A program made the translations under genes and the position numbers. From positions 925,001 through 989,000 of the forward strand of contig JBAJFG010000604.1 of the NCBI GenBank assembly GCA_037903475.1: a stretch of DNA of 64,000 bases. Reading direction: 5' to 3'. Origin of the DNA: Ancylostoma caninum (Eukaryota > Nematoda > Chromadorea > Rhabditida > Ancylostomatidae). The notes under the pieces were generated by a model. It saw nothing but the letters and a program-made list of their open reading frames with translations, was not told the origin of the DNA and did not search any database. Positions 52,557 to 62,200 of the stretch are shown in pieces; position 1 is the stretch's first letter, and each line of letters starts with the position of its first letter.

Positions 52557-55523
52557 CAGTGCGTTTCATAATTATAGGGACACCCGATTTTTCGCTGTAG
52601 CGAGCTTCACCGTGAACCAATCGATCTGATTTTTTCTTTATTCAATTCAGGATGTGAAATAACCTCTAGAGACATATTTCCCGTTAACATCATCAATATA
52701 TAAGATTTTTATAGAGAAAGATAGAAAAACCAGTGTTTCAAAATTATAGGGACACTTGGACTTGATGAAACGATTTACCCAGAAAACGGAATCTGTCAGT
52801 GCAGTTGTTACCAGTGGGTTATTCCCTATCCATTGCTAATCCGAACCTTCGGTTCTTCAAACTGGTGAAGGTGTTCCAGATGAGGTTCGGCCCAACATCG
52901 ACCTTAGTTTCTTGAACTGTGCTTTAAAGTTTTTTAGCATAAAAGTTCTAGACGCATTAAGCATGGAACCATCTAGAATTTGTCGTAGAGCCATTTTCCG
53001 CTAGAAATGAGTTTTATAAGTGCTTTTCAAGTACAAGGCGTCGAGTTTGTGGCACCTTTATCGTGCTGTGGTGCCTTGACCCACGGGGATAACTGTACTT
53101 TCTTGAACCAAAGCAAACTTTTGTCAACGATAACCACTCAGATGTGATGTAGAATGATCACACAGAATTTGATGAATGCCCTATGTTGAATTCTAGTTGA
53201 TACAAAGACGTTGAACAACTTAAGGAGTGTTTATACTTTTTCGCGACGCGATGGCGTCGCGGCGACGGCCACAACACGCGCGACGCGACGGGTAGCGAAG
53301 CCGTCGCGTCGCTCCGTCGCGCCATGCTGAACGTCGCAAATTTACGTACCCACGCAAAATCACATGCACCCAATCACAATCACCCCGACGTAGCGGGGAT
53401 CATGGCTTTCCACGGACTGTTTTGGACCTCGTGGTACCGTTTCTGGTCCAGAATGTTTAGAGGAAGTACTCAGCGAATTTCAGTGGTGATCCCTGCGGGG
53501 ATTCCAATTTTAGCCGGGTTCCTCGCCAAGAATATTTGTTTCCAAGATATCGAAGAAAGCATTGCGGGTTTTTCTCATTTATTTGTATGTTCAGAGATTT
53601 GTTTTTGCATTTGAGTTATCAGAATGGTTTTTGTCCTATCCATACATTGTTGTAGTCCCGTGCTTCGACACGTTATGTTTTTTTCTTTTCACTGTTCAGA
53701 TGTGTTCTAGCAGTACTGCCAGGGTTTTCCTTGTTAAAGGTATCGTTGTTCCAGTGCCTCGATTTGATGTTTTTTAGTCCTGTGCTGGTCGAATGTATGA
53801 ATTTCTGACCTAGTTGAGTTTCATTCGCTAAGCCATGTTCTAGCCCCGTGCTTTTGATCTTTTCCAATCTTTCACTAGTTAGAAGTGTTATGTTGTGATT
53901 TCTATGAGATGGGGGGTCTTGCACAGAACCATACCGGAACGTGAAAAATTATAAATGTACCGGAACGTGAAAAATTATAAGTGTCCCAGCGCAGGACTAT
54001 CCTACATTCACCTATAAATCAATACCGCACTGATCGAACACTGTTCTGAAGTACCTGTAAAACGATGTCTACATGAAAGGGAAGCGATTCCGATAACTCA
54101 AGTTCAGAACAAAATCTCTAGATCAATATATAGTAACATGTATACCCATATTGTGTTCTCCTACAGCTCGGCTGACCAGTTGTAAGTAGTAACCGCTTAT
54201 AAACAGAAGACAACATCAGAAACATAAAAAAACTCACAAAATTACTACCTAAAAAGCATACGACGCGTCCAGGTTCGTTCACATTCACATCTCCAACTGA
54301 ATTCGTCTTAATCCTTAGGTTTTGAGCCAAAACCACTCGAAAAACTATGGAACAGTGGTCAATTCTAGTCCGCAACATCAGCGAAACCATCGCGTCGCGT
54401 CTGCTAGCAGGCGCGACGCGAATTCGTCCCATCGCGTCGTTTTTCAAGAAAAAAGTATAAACAGGGCGCGACGTCGCCCGGCGACGTCGCGTCGCGATGG
54501 GAATCGCCAACTACCACATCGCGACCATTGTTTGTGCATGCATCCACTCGGGACCCATCGCATTTGAACAGTTTGCTGGGACGCGACGGTCGCGTCGCGC
54601 CGAAGTATAAACACTCCTTTACGCCGTGCGCGACATGACATGCTCGAACAAGCCATTTTGCCTCCCAAGTACCGTCTTGGGAAACTAATTCTTTTCTCCA
54701 GAAATATTATCTGATTTTATGAATAAGAGAGAATTTGATCGATTCATACAGAAAAGAGGACTTATTGAAGAATTAAGGCCACAATTATGTTTCCTTTTTA
54801 TGATGGGATTTAGGAAGCGACTGTGTGCAGTGTCGATTGGATCTCGTGCATGTCGTAGGCTGTTCATCGCCTTTGTATCAACTAGAATTCAACACAGAGG
54901 CATTCATTAAATCCTGTGTGATCATTCTGCATCACATCTGAGTGGTTGTCGTTGACAAAAGTTTGCTTTGGTTCAAGAAAGTGCAGTCATCCCAGTGGGT
55001 CAAGGCGCGACAGCACGATAAAGCTGCCACAAACTCGAGGCCTTGTACCTGAAAAGCGCTTGTAAACACTCTTTTCTAGCGGAAAATAGTTCTAAGACAA
55101 ATTCTAGATGGTTCCATGCTTGATACGTCTAGAACTTTTATGCTAAAAAACTTTAAAGCACAGTTCAAAAAACTAAAATCGATGTTGGGCCGAACCTCAT
55201 CTGGAACACCTACACCAGTTTGAAGAACCGAAGGTTCGGATTAGCAATGGATAGGGAATAACTCACTGATAACAACTGCACTGACAGATTCCGTTTTCTG
55301 GGTAAATCGTTTCATCAAGTCCAAGTGTCCCTATAATTTTGAAACACTGGTTTTTCTATCTTTCTCTATAAAAATCTTATATATTGAAGATGTTGATGAG
55401 CAGTATGTCCCTAGAGGTTATTTCAAATCCTGAATTGAATAAAGAAAAAATCAGATCGATTGGTTCACAGTGAAGCTCGCTACAGCGAAAAATCGGGTGT
55501 CCCTATAATTATGAAACGCACTG
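52557..55523. mobile_element. Tc1-like element with very long inverted arms
   Basis: Both ends begin CAGTGCGTTTCATAATTATA and continue GGGACACCC, flanked by TA (52,555-52,556 and 55,524-55,525). The inverted arms extend for about 650 bp (52,557 to about 53,215 and about 54,865 to 55,523) with high identity. A second CAAAATTATAGGGACACTTGG word lies about 170 bp inside each arm. No transposase was found. The middle is occupied by a Harbinger-like insertion at 53,223-54,618. Confidence 0.9.
53223..54618. mobile_element. Harbinger-like element with GCGACGCGA-rich ends
   Basis: The ends are AGGAGTGTTTATACTT and its inverse, followed by CGCGACGCGA-rich sub-terminal repeats on both sides. The flanks are TTA on both sides (53,220-53,222 and 54,619-54,621), the classic PIF/Harbinger target. 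Dense GTCGC/GCGAC words occur within about 120 bp of the left end and 230 bp of the right end. The frame at 53,324-53,614 is open but has no transposase motif, so I treat the element as non-autonomous. Confidence 0.85.
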
Positions 55524-55534
55524 TAGTAAGGAAC

Positions 55535-55684
55535 AGGGGTATCAGAAAGTTTCCGACCTGGACCATTTCCAGAGTCTGCTGCAGTGAAATTCTAAAGCAA
55601 ATAATTGTGGATCATTTAGGTTCAAAACACTTTCCATCGTGTCATTTTGAATCTCCATCACCCGAATATAGTCACCAAACACAA
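55535..55684 (+). mobile_element. Left end of a mariner-type MITE, truncated
   Basis: GGGGTATCAGAAAGTTTCCG matches the terminus of the MITE at 28,417 with few changes. The sequence runs only about 150 bp before the GGCCCGTAGTAAA-family element starts, and I do not see it resume after 57,063. Confidence 0.5.
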
Positions 55685-57062
55685 GGGCCCGTTGTAAAGT
55701 ATCATGGTGGTGAGTTGAACTCAAAACTCACCACTACGTTCTAGGCGATGACTTCATGCCAACTCACTTCCACTGATTAAGGGATAGCATCCACGTCACT
55801 GCTAGAGCACGCATTTGGCAACAGAGGAGATCATCGACCTATTAGGAGCTGATCGCCTTCTCATGCCGTGGAAATAGTGGGAGAGGCGAGTGGACGCAGA
55901 ATTGGCTACCTCGACCGTCTCACTCTGCGCCCACTCCTCGCTTCTCACACTATTTCCTCAGTTAGAGAAGGCAATCAGCTTCCAGAAGGGCTACGATCTC
56001 CTCTGTTTGGGGGGGGGGGGGTGGCAGTCGTATGGCGCGATTCTTCGGGTGGTACTACAGGCAGACGTGATCTGAGCTCCTACCACCCGCTACACTGTCT
56101 CGCGTTGCGGTTTGCCTGGCTCTGCGTGACAGGGCAACTCGTCCATGCAACCATCACCCGACCGTAGAGAAGAGCGTTGAACTAGGGGTACTTGTGGTTT
56201 TTAGGATACACAGATGAACAAATGTTTCGAACATCAAGCTTAATTCGAACACTTGAGTGGATGTACTGTTTTAGAGAAGATCACCGATTACTCTGTTCAA
56301 ATAAAAATAAAAAGTTATGTATCTGAAACAACCAAACAAGCATTTTCAATATGTAGATTTTTCATGCTACTGATCAAGCGAATTACCCAACCTGCTAGAA
56401 ATGACTCCTATTCAACTCGATATTTAGCATCTATTTGGTTCATGGAAATATTGATTCAGTGAAAACTCTGCAGAGCACATAGAATTGAAACCTCGTTCCA
56501 GAGATTCGTTCCATAGAGGAACCCGCAACTGTGTGCGCTCTCTTCTATGATAGGATAATGTAGGAAAGGCTGACGAGTTGATCCACCAGCCAGATCCAGG
56601 CAAACCGCGACGCATGACCGTAATCTGGTGGTAGTGGCGCGCCATAGACTCGGGCTGTCCATAATGCCACCCGAAGAATCGCGCCATACGACCTACACCC
56701 CCCTCTGTTGCCACATGCATGCTCTAGCAGTGACTTGAGTGGCAATGATCTGCTATCCTATAGGCCGTAGATGTGAGCTGGCACGCAATCATCGCCCAAG
56801 ACTGCGAGTATACTCCTCGAGGAGTATAGCACCTAGCATCGCCGTCGCCGTGGCGACTTCATTTTTAATACATATCGATTGTGGGCGGTCCGAAGTTGGC
56901 GACTGGTCATCGCGACCCGCCCACAATCAATACATATCAAAAATGAAGTCACCAATCTTTGGCGATGCTAGGTGCTACACTCCTCGAGGAGTATAAACGC
57001 AGCCTAAAGCGTGGTGATGTGTTTTGGAGTTCACCTCACCGCAATGACACTTTACTAAAGGC
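55685..57062. mobile_element. 1.4-kb TIR element, GGCCCGTAGTAAA family, copy C
   Basis: Left end GGGCCCGTTGTAAAGTATCA and right end (inverse GGCCTTTAGTAAAGTGTCAT, then TGCGGTGAG) are diverged family termini. Both are next to CAA on the plus strand. The interior contains an inverted duplicate (55,960-56,160 versus 56,560-56,740, sharing GGCGCGATTCTTCGGGTGG), a long G run, and a foldback at 56,805-56,996. No transposase. Confidence 0.75.
56805..56996. repeat. Foldback capped by TACTCCTCGAGGAGTA palindromes
   Basis: Inverted arms carry the self-palindrome ACTCCTCGAGGAGTATA at both outer ends, then AGCACCTAGCATCGCC, then ATACATATCGATTGTGGGCGG or its inverse. The loop is about 30 bp. It lies inside copy C of the GGCCCGTAGTAAA family. 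Confidence 0.7.
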
Positions 57063-57958
57063 CAAACTCTTTCTCGATATTGGTCTGGTTCCGCTGTAGT
57101 GCCGTTCCAGATTTTCTCATGGATTCCAGCAGCTAGTCCCTAGACCCTGTCTACAAGCTGGCTGAATTAGTACGATCTTGTGAAATTTGCTAGATTTGTG
57201 GATTATTCTTGGCTACTTTTCAAACGGGGTGGAACAAAGTAACGTAGCAATTATCTACTTTATTGAGACTTACATATCGGAAGTCAGGTAACACGACCTT
57301 TTCTCTGTCCCTGAAAGTTTTGAGCGAGGCGTTTTCACCTCAAGGCTCCGTGTTCGGTCACAGTGGTCTCGAGATCTGCCTGTCCTGACCCAATACTCCG
57401 GGCTCCGGATTTCAAATCTTGGCAGTGAATTCCCCACTCAACGGCAGTCGAGGAACTGCAGAATGCTTTCTTCGCTCTTCAAAAAAAAAACGCCCGAAAA
57501 TCCTCTTCGAATGTTCATCTGGAAACTTCTTGACGAGCACCGAGGTTTCCGGGATATAGTGTCCTGCGGCGCTTAATATTATCAAGTGATTGCCTACGAA
57601 ATTTCTAAACGGAGTTCTAGATAATATAAATTCTTGCACACTTTCTGTTTCTAAAATCTTTCAGCAACACTTAGTCATTTTTTCTACAGCAGCAGCACTC
57701 TGTCTTGTCCCCGTCCTGTCTCTATTCGCTGACCAGAAGTCGCTCCGTGCTTGACCTTCTCATTCTCAAACATTGAGTTCTAAAATTCAAATTAGAATAT
57801 TAAAAGATTTTCTCTTCGTTTACAATTAAGAGGCGGATTTAAATTTTGTCCAATATAATTCGTTTACGAAACGAAATTTTTTGAGCGATAACCATAACTT
57901 GGTTTAAACAAAACGTTTTCATTTACTCTAATTAACCCTAGCGAAGTCTTATAAAACC
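57063..57958. other. No supportable gene
   Basis: Short frames only on both strands, no repeat pairing recognised. Confidence 0.35.
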
Positions 57959-58153
57959 TTGCAAACTAGCATGAAAATTTTCACACAACATGATGCTCCC
58001 GCAGTTGTACAGAAATATGGAACAGGCGAACGGAGGCAGGAAGTAAGCACGAGGCTTGCGCAATCACAAAAGAAAATGAAAAGAATGAAAAGGAGACAAA
58101 ATAGATTGGAATATCAGTCACAATTATTGCGCGAATCTGACGCTACCGTATGA
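57959..58153 (+). CDS. Candidate small charged ORF or exon
   Basis: Open frame to TGA with a Lys/Arg/Gln-rich, probably helical C-terminal half (RLAQSQKKMKRMKRRQNRLE). No domain recognised. The alternative frame ends at a plausible donor (GGAA|GTAAGC), so even the reading frame is uncertain. Confidence 0.2.
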   Translation: MQTSMKIFTQHDAPAVVQKYGTGERRQEVSTRLAQSQKKMKRMKRRQNRLEYQSQLLRESDATV

Positions 58154-58395
58154 TTTCCATGCATACCCCAGTGTTCCCAACTTCCTCGACAACATTTAAC
58201 AGCTAAGCCAGCAATTGCTCGCGTTCGACTCGAGTTGTTCACTTGGAAGGCTGTCTACGATGCTATGTTACCTTTTCTTCAGCAAATAAATAATTGATAT
58301 TCATGTTACGTTTTCGATTAGACCACGTGAAATATGTAGGTGTTCTAATGAGCTAGTCTGTCAGATCAAATCTACGGAATAGTAGAGTAACTTTA

Positions 58396-58747
58396 TCAAA
58401 TGCATACATTGTATCCACAAATAGAGGGACAGCACTTGCGCTTGGGCGTGAACCTGCAGTGGAAATCATGCCAGCATATGCTGGAGGGATGAACAGAATG
58501 GCACTGAATATTCAGCGAGTCAGAAGGAACACAATCGTCCACCATCGTCACCCTAAAAGGAGTAATTATTCCGACTCCAGCCGCAAGAGATCCTAAATCT
58601 AGGAACAGGGTAAATGTCGCTGACGGTTGTTGTCCTGCACCCACTTTTCCATGCCTAGGCAACAGTATCCGGTGACGGAGTAGCACATCAGACCATTTTT
58701 ACAAAGCTGCGACTCGCGGCACTTTGATACGGCAACGGAGCAGTTCT
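58396..58747 (-). CDS. WAP-domain cysteine-rich secreted protein, last two exons
   Basis: Two minus-strand exons are visible: 58,747-58,645 and 58,552-58,396 (stop TGA). The first encodes a Cys-rich module (NCSVAVSKCRESQLCKNG, CYSVTGYCC). The second encodes an eight-cysteine array with WAP four-disulfide spacing: C-x5-C in CWHDFHC, then KCC, then CPSICGYNVC. The intron (GTGGGT...CCTTTTAG, 92 nt) keeps the frame (phase 2). WAP proteins are usually secreted protease inhibitors or antimicrobial factors, and nematodes have many such Cys-rich proteins. Upstream exons (signal peptide) were not securely found. A minus frame at 59,316-59,047 with several cysteines, and a signal-peptide-like start at 59,934, are candidates. 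Confidence 0.7.
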
Positions 58748-58987
58748 CTGCGAGAAGAGTGTTATAGTTAGCTCGCGAGAGATTCAGAAATGTTCGGAGG
58801 ATTTGCAATAAATTCTCACAAAATACCTTCATAGACTATGATGAAACCTGTTCGAAGCAATTGTTTGTTTTGATTCATACATCAATAATAGCACGCAACG
58901 GGCCAAAAGGATCCATACAAATAGTTTCCATATTAAGCATTCTGTAGCACAATAGAAGAACACCGCTGTCAGTAGACGATATTATCA

Positions 58988-60495
58988 TGAAGATCATACC
59001 AAATACGGGATACCCTTACTACTACCATATCGTGACTACCACCACGTTAAGAATAAAATCTGGAGTTTTGACTGAGGAGGTAGAAGCTGAATCGAAGCAA
59101 GTAATGAAGGTCATCCCAGTAAAAGACTTTTCTGACTGATTCGAGGGTTGGAAGAAAGTTGGAACAGGTGCATAGTGTCTCAAGTCTGCTTTGTCCACTT
59201 TGAAAGCAATGAAGCTGATCTGGAAGAATAACCGAAGATTCCTTATTCAATAAACAAATTCGCCCTAATTTCGGATCAGAATGGTACGTGGGCTGAAGTT
59301 TCAGGATGAGATTCATCCTCCCCCCTTTTTTTTCTTCTCTTTCAACTAAGAAAATTTCTCCTTCTTTTTGCAGTAGTTACTTTACTAAACGTTGAGCTGA
59401 AGACGGCGCATTCGAAGTGGTTTCGGATCTATGACGCTCAATACTCCAACGTTGAATAATATTTGGCTCAAGCGATGTCCATATTTTTGTAGCAGCTGAA
59501 TTATCTGACAAATTCTCTAGGCTTCTCCAAGCACTTAATCCAATCCGTGCTTTGTTCTATCAAAACAAAACTGAGCTGTGTAACTTCCATGCAGAAGCAA
59601 AAATTTTCCTCACTCAATCCGAGAGTTCTCCTCGTGAGATCAGTTACAGAGTTTCGATGCATTTTGAATCGACGAAAGCTTGGGAGAAATTCACGCGGCA
59701 ACGGAGGCATTTTTGCAGGCGGATGATCTGAAACAAATTATGCCAGGAGCGAGAATGCGGTATGGACTCAGGAAACCCACCTCTTTGCCGGCTCATGCGC
59801 GACCTGTAGATTCCATTGCATTCTGGGCGAATGTGGTCTCTCTTGAGGATGCGAAAATAGAGGCACCAGTCGATGTTCTTGTGGAAGTCTGCGACGATGA
59901 GCAGAGCTATGAGCAAGGCCAAGCGCCTCACCATCGGAGCTCGACAGGCGGTCGCCCTCGTTGAGTGTCTGGCCGGCTCACTTTCTTTGTCAGTTCTTCA
60001 ATAGTGTGTCATTTTGGGATAACTGGTTTGGAGAAGAAAATTCACAAAGCGAAAGAAGAAGGAGAGGTAGAAGTGGAAACTAAAAGAGAAGGATGAGGAA
60101 TGACTGTTCAGGAGACTACGCGGGAAATTCTAGCAAAACCAGTCCCGTTATTCCTTCACGTCGCCAACACTGGATGACTGCACAGTTTAAGGAATTTTTC
60201 AAGAACACGAACGCGAATGATAGCAATAGAACAAAAAAACATTCAAAGATGATTAAGCATTTACTCGACAATGCACTTCCTAAATCTGCAACTCCACATC
60301 CTCGCAAGCCTAAAAAACGAGGAGGCGGTGTAGGCGCTGATCTCCGTACACTTTCTGGATAACAAAGAGACAACGAAGAGTCGGATCTCAAGAGTCCGTA
60401 CGGGCACAGTGAATGAAGTCGAAGCCGAACCACCGCAGTCCGACCAGGATCCACCAGACACAATAGGCATGCGCAAAAAGGCGACGTATTCTTAG
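58988..60495 (+). CDS. Several open plus-strand segments, possible gene, unrecognised
   Basis: Protein-like plus-strand frames occur at 58,988-59,140 (begins MKIIPNTGYPYYYHIVTTTT), about 59,374-59,448 after acceptor CTTTTTGCAG, about 59,520-59,730 (LNPIRALFYQNKTELCNF and on), 59,680-59,964 (PVDSIAFWANVVSLEDAKIE), 60,093-60,362 (Lys/Arg-rich, HPRKPKKRGGGV) and about 60,330-60,495 (RTGTVNEVEAEPPQSDQDPP, stop TAG). They cannot be chained in phase with confidence, and the same DNA is open on the minus strand up to 59,934. I do not recognise a family. Confidence 0.3.
59501..59934 (-). CDS. Candidate two-exon gene with signal peptide (alternative reading)
   Basis: On the minus strand an ATG at 59,934 starts MVRRLALLIALLIVADFHKN, which looks like a signal peptide. 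The exon can end at AGAG|GTGGGT. A 53-nt intron ending TTTGTTTCAG leads in phase to a second exon running to a stop at 59,501. It could be the 5' part of the WAP-domain gene at 58.4-58.7 kb. It overlaps the plus-strand candidate almost codon for codon, so only one of the two is likely real. Confidence 0.3.
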
Positions 60496-62021
60496 GATGT
60501 TCCGAGACAGAATATTAAGGATTGCACCACGATCTGCTCACCTTCCCGAAGATGAATCGATCCGTTTCCTTGGAAAAAGGAATCACTACAGTTCTCCAGA
60601 TCAATTTTGTTCTCATCAAATTTTTCCGGATAAACTAACATGCTCAAAAATTGAGTGAAAAGCGGCTTAGTCATGCAGATCAAAATTAAATGTATCTTGT
60701 TTGAAGTACTGCGTAGTAAGACCCTACAGTGGAATTGCAATCCTTCAGAGAAGAAGAACATGAAGCGCAAAACAGCGTACATTGACAGGACGCGCATTTT
60801 TCCGCTTCCACTCAGTTGTCCACTGCACTGACCAATAGATGAAAAAACTTGTATATACACATATTGTAGCACATTATTAAGCAGAGCATCAAATCAAACA
60901 AGTCCCATTTCGATCTGAGAGGTGAGCCCCTCTTTTTTGTGAGCTCAAAATAGGCAGATTGCCAGTGGCCAGTTAAAGGCAGCACCCACGATAATCTTCA
61001 CCTTCGAACTTTTAAGAGTTTTCGAACCTCGGGCATTGTCCTGACAATTCTGTGATGGAAATGCTGTCAGAAACCCCGTATTTCATGAGATATCACAAGT
61101 ATAACATCAGTTCAACAGTTCGAACCCAGCCTGCTGGTACGAGATGACCTGCTGTGCAAAAATAGCCGTGGGACAATGTTGGAACGAATCAGCTGTTTTC
61201 ACCTACAATAGCTCAGTTTTCCTCTGAAAAAAATTTGTTCCGCGCACTTTTCTTTACCATTCTTACACTACTGTGATTGCAACTGTCTGTTTGCTTTCTA
61301 ATCTTACTTTTCACCAGCTGTTTTCCATCTTCTCTTTTCATAACACCCATTTCTTCCTATTTTGTGTGTTTGTACTATCTCTTTTCCATTCTTTCCCACA
61401 TATACTCGTTTTTTCTTCACCAGTGAGTCTGTGCAGCCCACACTTCATTTTCTTCAGATTTCTGTTCTTCTCTGACCTGAATATGCTGCAAAACCACGAA
61501 AATATCCAAATCCGTCGAGGAAATACGTAGCGATCAAGTCAGTGTTATCGACTTTTTGCCCTACCTCATGCCTGACAACTCGACCGTTTTGTTCAATCGC
61601 AGCAAATTCAGAGTATCCGAAAATTGTTTTTCGGTGACTTTCAAGTGGGAGTGACCCTCATATTCGTGTTCTTCATGGTCGAAAACCGAATGTTATCTTG
61701 AAATCTTGGAGTTGAAAATTTCCGTGGGTGCTGCCTTTAAGTTCTTTCATGAAGATTCCAGGACGAAATGAGTAAATTGGCCATGTATTTATGGTGCTTT
61801 TTCGAACTGTACACAGTGTGAAAGATGGTGCCTTTATTTTAGTCAGTATAAAATATCATTCAGAAATTATATTACATAGAGCTCTAGCTTATCAATTGTT
61901 GTGAACGTTATGGTCGGAAAATCAAAATTTCAGTAGTTTTGCTTGCTGCAGCACATAATGAATGGATTGCACATTCCTACGAGGGAAGTATAGCTCTACA
62001 ACTGAATCTACATAGATATTA
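60496..62021. other. No supportable gene
   Basis: Short frames on both strands. A plus frame at 61,273-61,530 is very Phe/Leu/Ser-rich because of a pyrimidine-rich tract and is not convincing. Confidence 0.4.
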
Positions 62022-62200
62022 GACGGTGCCAACTATTTTGTCCTAGTAAAAATGCAAAGTAGAGAATGAGTGGTCACAGTCCAAACAGTTCGGGTTATGC
62101 CATCATTTCATTTTCAACCTGCCACACCCCGAACGGTTCGAATTGTGGCCACTGATTCTCTACTTTGCACTTTTACCAGCACAAATTAGTTGGCAGCGTC
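62022..62200. mobile_element. 179-bp near-perfect hairpin (MITE-like)
   Basis: Left arm GACGGTGCCAACTATTTTGT... pairs with right arm ...ACAAATTAGTTGGCAGCGTC. The arms share GCAAAGTAGAGAATNAGTGG. The loop is about 30 bp. Mismatches are scattered substitutions. No flanking duplication was established. Confidence 0.75.

Noticed and set aside
53324..53614. 96-codon frame as a Harbinger transposase or Myb-like protein
   Set aside because: No DDE or Myb motif is visible, and the frame is too short. The element is treated as non-autonomous.
59100..59160. In-frame TGA read as selenocysteine in the plus-strand frame at 58,988
   Set aside because: There is no evidence for a SECIS element or a selenoprotein family. 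A normal stop or a splice site is simpler.
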